A DNA stretch of 64,000 nucleotides from an uncultured Christensenellaceae bacterium (GTDB taxonomy: Bacteria > Bacillota > Clostridia > Christensenellales > Pumilibacteraceae): the NCBI GenBank assembly GCA_910586925.1, contig CAJUKG010000005.1:1-64000 (forward strand), written 5' to 3'. Under the pieces are notes generated by a model. It worked only from the letters and a program-made list of their open reading frames with translations. It was not told where the DNA came from and did no database searches. The position numbers and the translations under genes were made by a program. This document shows, piece by piece, positions 8,706 to 17,165 of this stretch. Each line of letters begins with the position of its first letter. Positions within the stretch are counted from its first letter, which is position 1.

Positions 8706-10769
8706 TTAATCTTTCTTGTCGTTTGCCGCGTCGTCGGTCTTCTTTAACAGCTCGGCAAAAACATTGTTGTCGGGCTTCTCGCTGTAAACGTCGCTCTCCT
8801 CGACAACCTTTTTGGCGGGCTTCGCCTTTGCCGCAGGCTTTTCTTCTTCGAGGCATGCGCGAATACTCAAAGTCGTCTTACGGTGCGCCTCGTCGTAAGC
8901 CATTATCTTGACGGTGACTTCGTCGCCCGCATGCAACACTTCGTTAATGTCCTTAACATACGCGGCGGCGGCTTCCGACACGTGAACGAGTCCTTCGACG
9001 CCCGGTTCGATCTCCACGAACGCGCCGTAAGGCAGTACGCTTATTACTTTGCCGGAAACGATCGACCCTACGGGGTGATTCTCCATGCACTTATCGAACG
9101 GGTGCGGCTGAAGTTCTCTGTAGCCGAGCGACACGCGCTGTTTTTCGCGGTCGGTCTTGAGTACCAAGAATTCATAGGTCTTGCCTATCTCGAGCACCTC
9201 GTCGGGCGACTCGATATGCGAATACGACAAATGGTCGATATGCGCAAGGCAGTCGATGCCGTCGACGCTTACGAACGCGCCGTACGGGCAAACGCGTTTG
9301 ACTTCGCCCGCGACAACGACGTCGGGCTTGACGTTTTCCCAGAATATCTCCGCTTTCTTGTCGCGTTCTTCTTTTTCTTCCAAAAGTATAACGCGTTGCG
9401 AAGCTACGATCTTGCGATTTATGTCGTCTATATCGAGCGCGCGCAAACGAAGCGTCTTACCGACGAACTTCTTGAGGTCGGGCACGAATTTCAAGCGGAT
9501 CTGCGACGCGGGCACGAACACGCGGTAAGTGCCGAGCGAGCCTGTAAGACCGCCTTTGATGTCTTTTTTGATGACGATTTCGAATGTTTCGCCGTTGCGG
9601 ATCTGATCTACTTCCTCATCCGATTTACGCATAGCGTCGGCACGCTTTTTGGAAAGCATGACACAGCCCAGTGCGTCGTCGCGTTTCTTTGTGACGATAG
9701 CAACCACTTCCGCACCCTTCGGGAAATCCTCGGGTTTGTATTCGCCCTCGTCGCAAGCCTCGGTTTTATCTATAAAACCGTCGATCTTGCCGCCGATGTT
9801 GACGCGAATACCCGCGGCGTCCGCCGAGATGACGGTACCGGTCATTGTCTTGCCTTCGCGGATAGCTACAGGTCCATTGTTGACAGCCTCGAGAAATTCC
9901 TCGTTGCTCGCTTTGCCGAATTCTTGACTCATGTAAGTCTTTACCTCCATAATCGACTCTGTCGGAGCCGATGCCCCGGCGACGATACCTACCACGTCGC
10001 TGCGGGAAATAATAATTTTTTCGAGATCGGAGCGAGAGGACACGAAATACGTATTGCCGTTGACCGCGGAACACAGGTCGAATAATTTGTTTGTATTCGA
10101 GCTTGACCTGTCGCCCACGATCAGTACGACGTCGCACTTTTCGGCAAGCCGTACCGCCTCTGCTTGACGCTCATATGTAGTATAGCAAATCGTGTCGAAA
10201 ATTTCAACCGTTTTAGCTTTGATTTTGTGTATTTTTTTAGAAAGTTCTTCAAATTTTTTTCCGTCAAACGTCGTTTGACAGACAAAACACAGTTTTTCGT
10301 ACTTTTCGAGTCCTATCAAATCTTTTTCGTCGGATATGATCGTGGCGGTATTGTCGCACCAGCCCGACGTAGCTACCACTTCGGGGTGCTTCGCCTCGCC
10401 TATTATCACTATATGAAATCCCGACTCATAATGCTCTTTTACGATTTCGTGTATCTTCACGACGAAAGGACACGTCGCGTCTACGATTTCATAGCCGAGT
10501 GCGGCAATATCTTCGTATGTTTTGCGATCCGCGCCGTGCGAACGGATAATAACTTTCCCGCGTTCGCCCGCGGCGAGCGGACGCAGCTCGCTCACCGAAT
10601 CTATTTTTTTCAGCCCGCACGCGGCGAGTCTATCCACAACGCTTTTATTGTGGATAATGTCGCCGAGCAGGTAACAGTTTTCCTGCCCCGCACATTTGAC
10701 GGCGGTATCCACGGCGTTTTTCACACCGAAACAAAACCCCGCCCTACTTGCTACGAAGATTTTTTGCAT
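8706..10769 (-). CDS. ispH: Fusion: 4-hydroxy-3-methylbut-2-enyl diphosphate reductase (IspH) + ribosomal protein S1-like domains
   Basis: A 687-residue fusion. Residues 1 to about 285 are IspH, the last enzyme of the MEP isoprenoid pathway. Its three iron-sulfur cysteines are Cys13 (GFCFGV), Cys100 (ATCPF) and Cys195 (CYTTYE). Active-site histidines are His40, His78 and His128. Residues from about 308 to 655 are four S1 RNA-binding repeats, the last two being the best (PYGAFVSVDG, PYGAFVEIEPG). A Lys/Ala-rich acidic tail follows. This fusion is known in many Clostridia, where it stands in for free S1. The ATG at 10769 is preferred to an upstream TTG at 10802 because AAAAGAG precedes it and IspH begins there. 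The gene overlaps the end of plsC by 26 bases. dxs and ispA of the same pathway are at 41.4-44.1 kb. Confidence 0.95.
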   Translation of the reverse strand: MQKIFVASRAGFCFGVKNAVDTAVKCAGQENCYLLGDIIHNKSVVDRLAACGLKKIDSVSELRPLAAGERGKVIIRSHGADRKTYEDIAALGYEIVDATCPFVVKIHEIVKEHYESGFHIVIIGEAKHPEVVATSGWCDNTATIISDEKDLIGLEKYEKLCFVCQTTFDGKKFEELSKKIHKIKAKTVEIFDTICYTTYERQAEAVRLAEKCDVVLIVGDRSSSNTNKLFDLCSAVNGNTYFVSSRSDLEKIIISRSDVVGIVAGASAPTESIMEVKTYMSQEFGKASNEEFLEAVNNGPVAIREGKTMTGTVISADAAGIRVNIGGKIDGFIDKTEACDEGEYKPEDFPKGAEVVAIVTKKRDDALGCVMLSKKRADAMRKSDEEVDQIRNGETFEIVIKKDIKGGLTGSLGTYRVFVPASQIRLKFVPDLKKFVGKTLRLRALDIDDINRKIVASQRVILLEEKEERDKKAEIFWENVKPDVVVAGEVKRVCPYGAFVSVDGIDCLAHIDHLSYSHIESPDEVLEIGKTYEFLVLKTDREKQRVSLGYRELQPHPFDKCMENHPVGSIVSGKVISVLPYGAFVEIEPGVEGLVHVSEAAAAYVKDINEVLHAGDEVTVKIMAYDEAHRKTTLSIRACLEEEKPAAKAKPAKKVVEESDVYSEKPDNNVFAELLKKTDDAANDKKD

Positions 10770-11484
10770 ACTCTTTTCGTGCCGCTTTATATTCTTTTTC
10801 AAGTGTGCGAGCTTCGCGTTTTTGTTGTTTTATCTTTGACTTCTCTTTCTTGTATCCCTTTTCGGCGACCCATACGTCAAGCTCGTCGAGAGTCTTTTGC
10901 ACGGCGGCCCTGAACCGTTCCGTCGCCTCGTTCAGCAAATTCTCATCGACGCGCTTGCCGAACAGATCGCTCAAATCGACGGGATCGCCCACGCCCAAAT
11001 AATTGCGTCTGAACATTTTACCTTTATGGTGGACCACATACGGCACCACGCGCGCCTCGCCTTTGAGCGCGAACATAGCCGCGCCCGAGTGGAACGGTTG
11101 AAGCTCCCGTCCCGTCTTGTTGCGCGTGCCCTCGGGACAAATGTACAGCGTTTCGCCGTTCTTGAGCGCGTTAAGACATGTGCGCATTGTCGAAAGTTCG
11201 GGTTTGTCGCGGTCGATGAATATTACCCCGACGCTTTCGAGAAACTTGCGCTGCAATTTTCCGCCCGAATTTTCCTTTTTCGAAAGCGGGCGCACTTCGC
11301 CGCCCGGCAAACCGAAAAACACATAACACACGTCGAGCCAAGCAAGATGATTTGATATAAGCACCTGCCCGCGATCGTATTTTTTATATTTATGTTTATT
11401 CATGACCTTGCAAGGGAACAACAGCCTCCCCCACGGATACAGAATAAACCGCAAAAAGCCGAAAAATTTATTGTTATATTTCAT
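10744..11484 (-). CDS. plsC: 1-acyl-sn-glycerol-3-phosphate acyltransferase (PlsC family)
   Basis: A 246-residue lysophosphatidic acid acyltransferase, which adds the second acyl chain in phospholipid synthesis at the membrane face. The HX4D catalytic motif is NHLAWLD (His46, Asp51), and PEGTRN carries the phosphate-binding block. The N-terminus is amphipathic and basic rather than a clear membrane span. The C-terminal 40 residues are a highly charged Lys/Glu/Arg coil. The 3' end overlaps ispH, and its start overlaps the end of the kinase fusion by 11 bases, so it is tightly coupled. Confidence 0.92.
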   Translation of the reverse strand: MKYNNKFFGFLRFILYPWGRLLFPCKVMNKHKYKKYDRGQVLISNHLAWLDVCYVFFGLPGGEVRPLSKKENSGGKLQRKFLESVGVIFIDRDKPELSTMRTCLNALKNGETLYICPEGTRNKTGRELQPFHSGAAMFALKGEARVVPYVVHHKGKMFRRNYLGVGDPVDLSDLFGKRVDENLLNEATERFRAAVQKTLDELDVWVAEKGYKKEKSKIKQQKREARTLEKEYKAARKEYAKNLRSK

Positions 11485-12493
11485 TTATATCACCGAGAAT
11501 ATATTTGATTATGTCGTTCGCGACGTCTTCCGCAGACATGTCGTCTGAATTGACGGCTATCGCGTCAAACGCCTGTTTAAGCGGCGCGACCGCACGAGTG
11601 CTGTCATTCCTGTCGCGCGTCACCACGTCGTTGTAGACGTCCTCGTACGTAACGCTTTGACCTTTCGCGGTCAACTCGTCGAACCTGCGTTTTGCGCGTA
11701 TCTCCGCCGACGCAGTGAGGAAGAACTTGAACTCGGCGTCGGGCAGTACCACCGTACCGATATCTCTGCCGTCGAGAATAACCGAACTTTTCTTCGCTAT
11801 GTCGCGCTGAATATCGAGCAGTTTGCCGCGCACATACGGGTGTGCCGATACCGCGGACGCCGCCATGGAAACTTCGGGCGTGCGAATGCTTCCCGATACG
11901 TCCTCGCCGTCTAAAAGCACTTTCTGCACGCCGTTTTCGTACTCAATGGTCACTTTTGCGTCACGCAAGCAATTTTCCGCGCCGACCGCGTCCGTAGCCT
12001 CGACTCCTTCGCGCAAGCACTTAAGCCCGAGTGCGCGATACAGTGCGCCCGTATCGAGATAGGTTATGCCGAGTTTTGCCGCGACGAGTTTCGCGACGGT
12101 GCTTTTGCCCGCCCCCGACGGTCCGTCGAGCGCGACGGCGTAACTGCCCGCAATATCTTTGCGCAACGCACGCGCGCCGTTGAGATATATATGCCGCGGC
12201 GGTTTATCGGAGTAAGCCGTAATCATGACGCGAATGACGCCTTTGACCATGTCTTTCACTTCAGGCTCCGCGCACGACATAAGCGGCACGGCATGACCGC
12301 TCTCGCGCACCGCCTGTGCCGCAGAAGCCGCGGTAAGCGACGGCGTGACGGAAATCACGATATTAACGACGTCGCCGTCGGTCAGTCCGTTCTTGAAATA
12401 CAGCCTGTCGACGAGATTCACTGCCGCCGCCGCTATGCCGTCTTTTGTGTTTTTTGCGGTGATCGCACCGCGGATAGAAACAAGTTTTTCCAT
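11474..12493 (-). CDS. cmk: Fusion: AroH-type chorismate mutase + cytidylate kinase
   Basis: A 339-residue two-domain protein. Residues 1-115 match the trimeric AroH chorismate mutase (chorismate to prephenate): SIRGAITAKNT at the N-terminus, VTPSLTAASAAQAVRE, PLMSCAEPEV, and IYLNGARALRKD at the end. The expected active-site residues are Arg8, Glu76, Arg88 and Tyr103. Residues 118-335 are cytidylate kinase, which phosphorylates CMP and dCMP. It has the P-loop GPSGAGKST at 124-132, YLDTGALYRA, GRDIGTVVLPDAEFK and RDRNDSTR. The ATG at 12493 starts the mutase domain directly. In related genomes the two are usually separate neighbours, so this is a fusion of adjacent genes (inference). It lies between the flavoprotein and plsC. 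Confidence 0.9.
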   Translation of the reverse strand: MEKLVSIRGAITAKNTKDGIAAAAVNLVDRLYFKNGLTDGDVVNIVISVTPSLTAASAAQAVRESGHAVPLMSCAEPEVKDMVKGVIRVMITAYSDKPPRHIYLNGARALRKDIAGSYAVALDGPSGAGKSTVAKLVAAKLGITYLDTGALYRALGLKCLREGVEATDAVGAENCLRDAKVTIEYENGVQKVLLDGEDVSGSIRTPEVSMAASAVSAHPYVRGKLLDIQRDIAKKSSVILDGRDIGTVVLPDAEFKFFLTASAEIRAKRRFDELTAKGQSVTYEDVYNDVVTRDRNDSTRAVAPLKQAFDAIAVNSDDMSAEDVANDIIKYILGDINEI

Positions 12494-12531
12494 TATTTCA
12501 CCGATCGTATCGTTTATTCTTTAACTCACGC

Positions 12532-13728
12532 TTACACGGCGCACGCACTTCCTGCGGCATACCCCGTCGCCATTGCTATATGGAAATTATACCCGCCCGT
12601 AAGCGCGTCTATGTCGAGCACTTCGCCCGCAAAATGCACGCCGCTTGCGATTTTGGACTCCATTGTTTTCGGGTTTATCTGCTTGAGATCCACTCCGCCG
12701 CACGTGACGACGGCTCGCTCGAAACCCGAATTTCCCACGACCGTGAGCGGCAATGCCTTGATCGCGGCGACAAGCCCTGCGCGTTCGGATTTCGTCACCG
12801 AATTGACCTGCTTGTCCGATGAAATGCCGCTGCTCTTTATTACTATCGGGATCATCGACTTCGGCAACAGCATATCGAGCGAATTTTTGAACTGTTTGTT
12901 CTTGCACTCGTCGAAATCGCGGAGTATTCTGTCGTCGAGTTCTTCGGTCGACATCGCAGGTTTCAAGTCGATCGCTATTTCGTACGGCACGCCGCGACGC
13001 GCGCAAAGCGCGGAGAGCGTGAGTATTACGGGACCGGACACTCCGTCGCCCGTTATCATCATATCGCCGCGTATCGGCTTGATTTTTTCCGCCGAAACCG
13101 CAATATTCTTGAGCGTCAAGCCCTCGGCGCAAGACAGATCTTCTTTTGTTACGAGCGGCACGAGCGACGGCACGGGATCGTTCACCGCATGTCCCAAGCC
13201 GCGAGCGAGCACGTACCCGCTTCCGTCCGAACCCGTCAATGAGTAACTCTTTCCGCCCGTGCAAACGATCACTCTGTCAAACTTTTCGCTCGCACCGTCA
13301 CATTCCACAGAAATTCCGTCTGGAGAGCTTTTGATCCCCGTCACGTTGTCGCAAAGGCGCACCGAAGTGCCGTTACGCTCGGCGTATCGCGAAAGTGCTT
13401 TTGTCACGTCGCTCGCTTTATCCGACTGCGGAAACGCGCGTCTGCCGCGCTCGAGTTTTGTTTTGCACCCGTTGTCTTCGAGAAGTCGCACCGCATGTTC
13501 GGGAGTGAACCGCGACAGTGCCGAACGCAGAAACATTCCGCCGTTCACGACGTTCGCAAGAAAATCCTCGGGAGCGCAAACATTGGTAAAATTACACCGT
13601 CCTTTGCCGGTGATGTAAATTTTCTTTCCGAGCTTGTCGTTGTGCTCGAAAAGAACCACTTCCGCGCCGAGCGCACTACCGGCGGCGACAAGCCCCGCGG
13701 GTCCGCCGCCTATAACGGCTACTCTCAT
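12532..13728 (-). CDS. NAD(P)/FAD-dependent oxidoreductase, BaiN/HI0933 family
   Basis: A 398-residue flavoprotein with an N-terminal Rossmann motif GGGPAGLVAAGSA, the GKKIYITGKGRCNFTN block typical of the HI0933/BaiN (YhiN) family, CTGGKSYSLTGSDGSGY in the middle, and GGYNFHIAMATGYAAG at the C-terminal FAD site. Family members have been linked to bile-acid dehydroxylation and other reductions, but the substrate cannot be read from sequence. The gene sits directly upstream of the kinase fusion, a clustering common in Clostridia. The start follows AAAGGA at a workable distance. Confidence 0.9.
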   Translation of the reverse strand: MRVAVIGGGPAGLVAAGSALGAEVVLFEHNDKLGKKIYITGKGRCNFTNVCAPEDFLANVVNGGMFLRSALSRFTPEHAVRLLEDNGCKTKLERGRRAFPQSDKASDVTKALSRYAERNGTSVRLCDNVTGIKSSPDGISVECDGASEKFDRVIVCTGGKSYSLTGSDGSGYVLARGLGHAVNDPVPSLVPLVTKEDLSCAEGLTLKNIAVSAEKIKPIRGDMMITGDGVSGPVILTLSALCARRGVPYEIAIDLKPAMSTEELDDRILRDFDECKNKQFKNSLDMLLPKSMIPIVIKSSGISSDKQVNSVTKSERAGLVAAIKALPLTVVGNSGFERAVVTCGGVDLKQINPKTMESKIASGVHFAGEVLDIDALTGGYNFHIAMATGYAAGSACAV

Positions 13729-13763
13729 ACCGAAAAATTCCTTTACTCGTTTTAACGCAAAGA

Positions 13764-13786
13764 CGGCGGCACGAAGCCTGCCGCCG
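13764..13786 (-). terminator. GC-rich hairpin after oadA
   Basis: CGGCGGCA (13764-13771) and TGCCGCCG (13779-13786) give an 8-bp all-paired stem with a 7-base loop. The T-tract after it on the minus strand is weak (TCTTTGCGTT). It lies 14 bases past the oadA stop and probably ends the decarboxylase operon with some readthrough. Confidence 0.6.
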
Positions 13787-13800
13787 ACTGATACGTATTC

Positions 13801-15198
13801 CTATATCGGTTGAACCTTGTTGTCGCCGTCGCAGATCGTTTTATCCACGCCGTGCAACCTCGCTTCGCGCTTTTTGAAGAACGGTATGGCGAGCTGCGGG
13901 AACAACGCATAAGTGAGCACATCTTCTTCCTGAATTGCGTACTCCTCGATTTCTTTCTTGTACTTGTCAAGCTCGGGCGCAATGTTATCCGCGGGACGGC
14001 AGGTAATGCGCGGCGTATCGCCGATTATCTTCTTGATGATGGCTGCCGACGGCTCGACGGGCAGTTTGCCGTACTCGCCCGCAACAACGCCTTTCGTTTC
14101 TTTTGTGACCGTCTTGTAACGTTCGCCCATCAACACGTTGAGCACCGCTTGCGTGCCGACGATTTGCGATGACGGCGTTACGAGCGGCGGATAACCCATA
14201 TCTGCGCGCACTCTCGGCACTTCTTCGAGCACTTCCGTGAGTCTGTCGGACGCATTTTGTTGCTTGAGCTGGCTTATGAGATTACTCAACATACCGCCGG
14301 GCACTTGATAAATAAGCGCGTTGACGTCCACTTTAAGCACTTTCGGATTGAGAATACCGTCGGCGGTGAGTCGCTCCGCCACCTTGCGGAAATACACCGT
14401 ACACTCGTTGAGCTTTTCGAGGCTCAATCCCGTATCGTATTCGGTGCCCATGAGCGACGCGACGAGCGATTCCGTCGCGGGCTGACTCGTGCCGTTGCCG
14501 AGCGGCGACAGCGCGGTATCAACAATATCGCAACCCGCCTCGATCGCTTTGAGGTTTACCATATCGCCCGTACCCGCCGTATTGTGTGTATGCAGGTGCA
14601 CGGGAAGTTTTACTTTGTCTTTAATGCGCGATACAAGCTCGTAAACGGTATACGGCAAAAGCAAGTTCGCCATATCCTTGATACATATTATGTCCGCGCC
14701 CATGCTTTCGAGTTTGACGGCGAGATCGACGAAATAATCTATGGTGTGCACCTTGCTCGTCGTGTAGCAAAGAGCCGCTTCCACAGTGCCGCCGTACTTT
14801 TTGGTGCTGTCTATAGCCTGCTTCATGTTGCGAATATCGTTGAGCGCGTCGAAAATACGGATTATATCAATACCGTTCTTTATCGAGAGCCTGCAAAATT
14901 CGTCCACAACGTCGTCGGCGTAATGCTTATATCCGAGAATGTTTTGTCCGCGGAAAAGCATTTGCAACTTCGTGTTGGGAATAGCTTTGCGAAGCGAACG
15001 AAGCCGCTCCCACGGATCTTCGTCGAGATAGCGAAGGCAGGAATCGAAAGTCGCGCCGCCCCAGGCTTCGAGCGCGTAAAACCCTACTCCGTCGAGCATT
15101 TTCGCGGCGGGAAGCATTTCGTCGGTGCGCATGCGCGTTGCGGCTTGCGATTGGTGCGCGTCGCGCAATATAGTTTCCATTATCTTAACTTTAGCCAT
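13801..15198 (-). CDS. oadA: Oxaloacetate decarboxylase alpha subunit / 5S-type carboxyltransferase
   Basis: A 465-residue carboxyltransferase of the pyruvate carboxylase/OadA/5S family, which moves CO2 between oxaloacetate or pyruvate and biotin. The N-terminal block ETILRDAHQSQAATRMR, the repeated TIM-barrel metal site and the CIKDMANLLLPYT segment (with the lysine expected to be active) are present, followed by the conserved LHTHNTAGTGD. It ends after the carboxyltransferase domain: the C-terminal biotin domain found in many OadA proteins is absent. The biotin carrier is instead the separate gene at 16430-16783. It is the last gene of the five-gene operon that starts at 18515. Confidence 0.92.
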   Translation of the reverse strand: MAKVKIMETILRDAHQSQAATRMRTDEMLPAAKMLDGVGFYALEAWGGATFDSCLRYLDEDPWERLRSLRKAIPNTKLQMLFRGQNILGYKHYADDVVDEFCRLSIKNGIDIIRIFDALNDIRNMKQAIDSTKKYGGTVEAALCYTTSKVHTIDYFVDLAVKLESMGADIICIKDMANLLLPYTVYELVSRIKDKVKLPVHLHTHNTAGTGDMVNLKAIEAGCDIVDTALSPLGNGTSQPATESLVASLMGTEYDTGLSLEKLNECTVYFRKVAERLTADGILNPKVLKVDVNALIYQVPGGMLSNLISQLKQQNASDRLTEVLEEVPRVRADMGYPPLVTPSSQIVGTQAVLNVLMGERYKTVTKETKGVVAGEYGKLPVEPSAAIIKKIIGDTPRITCRPADNIAPELDKYKKEIEEYAIQEEDVLTYALFPQLAIPFFKKREARLHGVDKTICDGDNKVQPI

Positions 15199-15255
15199 AA
15201 TAACTCCGTTTCAAGCAGTTGCTTAAATAATTTCGCGTATCACGCGAACTGTATA

Positions 15256-16419
15256 CTATGCGAATATGGACAGCAATACGCCCGCCGCAACAGCCGAGCC
15301 TATAACGCCCGCGACGTTGGGTCCCATTGCGTGCATCAGCAAATAGTTGTTCGGATCTTCTTTTTGCGCTACCGTTTGCGACACGCGCGCCGCCATAGGC
15401 ACAGCCGAAACGCCCGCGCTTCCTATAAGCGGATTGACCTTGCCGTGCGAAAGCACGTTGAGAAGTTTTGCCATGAGAATACCGCCTATCGTGCCCATCA
15501 TGAATGCGACAAGCCCGAGTGCGACTATCTTCAGCGTGTCGAGCGTGAGGAACGTCGTTCCGAGTGCTTTCGCGCCGACGCACATGCCGAGGAATATCGT
15601 GATCACGTTCATAAGACCGTTGCTCGCCGTATTCGACAAACGGTCGGTCACCATACACTCTTTCAAAAGATTGCCGAACATGAGCATGCCGAGAAGGGGC
15701 AACGAGTCGGGCAAAATGAGTCCGCAAACCAGAGTGACGACTATCGGGAAAACGATCTTTTCGCGTTTGGATACCGGACGAAGCTGTTCCATTTTGATAG
15801 CGCGCTCTTTCTTTGTAGTAAGCAGTTTCATGAGCGGCGGCTGTATAATGGGTATCAATGCCATGTACGAGTACGCCGCGACCGTAATTGCGGGAAGCAG
15901 GTCGAACTGCTTGAGCATTGTGGTCACGTAAATGGACGTCGGACCGTCCGCGCCGCCGATAATGGCGGTAGCCGCGGCAGCCGCGCCGTCAAAGCCCAAA
16001 AGTATCGCGCCGAACAGTGTGATGAATATGCCGAGCTGTGCCGCCGCGCCGAGAATAAAACTCTTGGGGCTGGCGATCAGCGGTCCGAAATCGGTCATCG
16101 CGCCTATGCCCAAAAATACGAGCGGCGGGAAAATGACCCATTCGACGCCTTTTTCCATATAGTACAGCAAACCGCCGGGACTCGTAACGCCTGTAACCAC
16201 GTCGGTAACAGGCTCTTTCATGAGAATGCCGTACGCGCCGGGTATGTTGACGAACAACATACCGAACCCGATGGGCACAAGCAACAACGGCTCTTTCTTC
16301 AGTCCGATACCGACAAAGAGCAACACGCACGCAATAGCCATCATCACGTAGTTCTGCCACTCGGACTGATATACACCGGTGCTTTCCCACAGGTTTTTAA
16401 GTATATCGACGAAATTCAT
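15256..16419 (-). CDS. oadB: Sodium-translocating decarboxylase beta subunit
   Basis: A 387-residue integral membrane protein with about nine to eleven hydrophobic segments. It decarboxylates carboxybiotin and uses the energy to export sodium ions. The family's ion-binding stretch GGADGPTSIYVTT, the GLKKEPLLLVPIGFGM region and the C-terminal SAVPMAARVSQ and HAMGPNVAGVIGSA blocks are all present. Length matches OadB/MmdB/GcdB. Substrate cannot be told from this subunit, since it is shared by oxaloacetate, methylmalonyl-CoA and glutaconyl-CoA decarboxylases. It lies between the biotin carrier and oadA. Confidence 0.94.
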   Translation of the reverse strand: MNFVDILKNLWESTGVYQSEWQNYVMMAIACVLLFVGIGLKKEPLLLVPIGFGMLFVNIPGAYGILMKEPVTDVVTGVTSPGGLLYYMEKGVEWVIFPPLVFLGIGAMTDFGPLIASPKSFILGAAAQLGIFITLFGAILLGFDGAAAAATAIIGGADGPTSIYVTTMLKQFDLLPAITVAAYSYMALIPIIQPPLMKLLTTKKERAIKMEQLRPVSKREKIVFPIVVTLVCGLILPDSLPLLGMLMFGNLLKECMVTDRLSNTASNGLMNVITIFLGMCVGAKALGTTFLTLDTLKIVALGLVAFMMGTIGGILMAKLLNVLSHGKVNPLIGSAGVSAVPMAARVSQTVAQKEDPNNYLLMHAMGPNVAGVIGSAVAAGVLLSIFA

Positions 16420-16429
16420 TTACCGCACC

Positions 16430-16783
16430 TTACTTAATATACGCAAGAACCGCGCCGGTTTCCACGTTGTCGCCCTTTTTGACGACGTATGTGATCACGC
16501 CGTCGGCAGGTGCATTGATGTCGTTTTCCATTTTCATCGCTTCGAGAACGATGACTTTTTCGTTCTTTTTGACCGCGTCGCCGTCGGCGTGCGCAAGTCC
16601 CAAAATAAGCCCGGGCATAGGTGCTTTGACGGGCGTACCCTCGCCGACCGGCGCAGGCTTTGCCGCGGGTGCGGGAGCGGCGGCAACAGAAGTAACTACG
16701 GGCGCGGCATTGCCTTCCGTTCCCACTTCCTCGACGTCCACGACGTACGATTTACCGTTGACTGTAACATTGAATTTACGCAT
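16430..16783 (-). CDS. Biotin carrier protein of the decarboxylase
   Basis: A 117-residue biotinyl domain protein. The biotinylation motif EAMKMEN is in the C-terminal half, preceded by VKAPMPGLILGL, and followed by the usual VKKGDNVETGAVLAYI end. A 25-residue Ala/Pro/Val linker (VAAAPAPAAKPAPVG) joins a short N-terminal strand pair to the biotinyl domain, as in decarboxylase delta/gamma or 1.3S carriers. It should ferry carboxyl groups between the soluble carboxyltransferases and the membrane subunit. Gene spacing to its neighbours is 10 and 22 bases. Confidence 0.93.
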   Translation of the reverse strand: MRKFNVTVNGKSYVVDVEEVGTEGNAAPVVTSVAAAPAPAAKPAPVGEGTPVKAPMPGLILGLAHADGDAVKKNEKVIVLEAMKMENDINAPADGVITYVVKKGDNVETGAVLAYIK

Positions 16784-16805
16784 AAGAGTGTCCTCCGAAA
16801 ATTTA

Positions 16806-17156
16806 CTATTTGTTCTTGTTCCGCGAAATGCGGCGGATCACAAAGTCGGGTTTTACCTCGCCCTGCGGCGTTTCACCGTCGTATATCGAAGAAATTACGG
16901 CGGATATTACCGCAAAAAGTTCCTCGTCCGACGTTTCGTCGGCGGATTCGCCGACCGAGTTTTTACTCGCTTTCGGCTTACGCTCGAACAGTTTTTCTTT
17001 GCTCAACGCTTTCGTGCGGAACAGAAATCCCATGAGATAAAATATTCCGACGAGTAGCGCAAGCACGAGAAGCACGATAACAAACCCGACAAGCGCGTAC
17101 AGTGCGGCGTCGCCGATGCCCGTATCGCTTGCCGATAACAGCATGAGTGTATTCAT
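16806..17156 (-). CDS. oadG: Decarboxylase gamma/delta-chain membrane anchor (OadG-like)
   Basis: A 116-residue protein with one strong transmembrane helix at about residues 18-48 (ALYALVGFVIVLLVLALLVG) and a basic/acidic cytoplasmic tail. That is the architecture of the OadG family, which anchors the carboxyltransferase and carrier to the beta subunit. Sequence conservation in this family is low, so the call leans on size, topology and position in the operon. The tail ends in a Arg/Lys-rich stretch (VIRRISRNKNK). Confidence 0.8.
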   Translation of the reverse strand: MNTLMLLSASDTGIGDAALYALVGFVIVLLVLALLVGIFYLMGFLFRTKALSKEKLFERKPKASKNSVGESADETSDEELFAVISAVISSIYDGETPQGEVKPDFVIRRISRNKNK

Positions 17157-17165
17157 ACTACCTCC

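Noticed and set aside
16806..17156. OadG gene taken as a spurious small frame
   Set aside because: It has a clear membrane helix, correct spacing to both neighbours and the operon position of a gamma chain, so it was kept.
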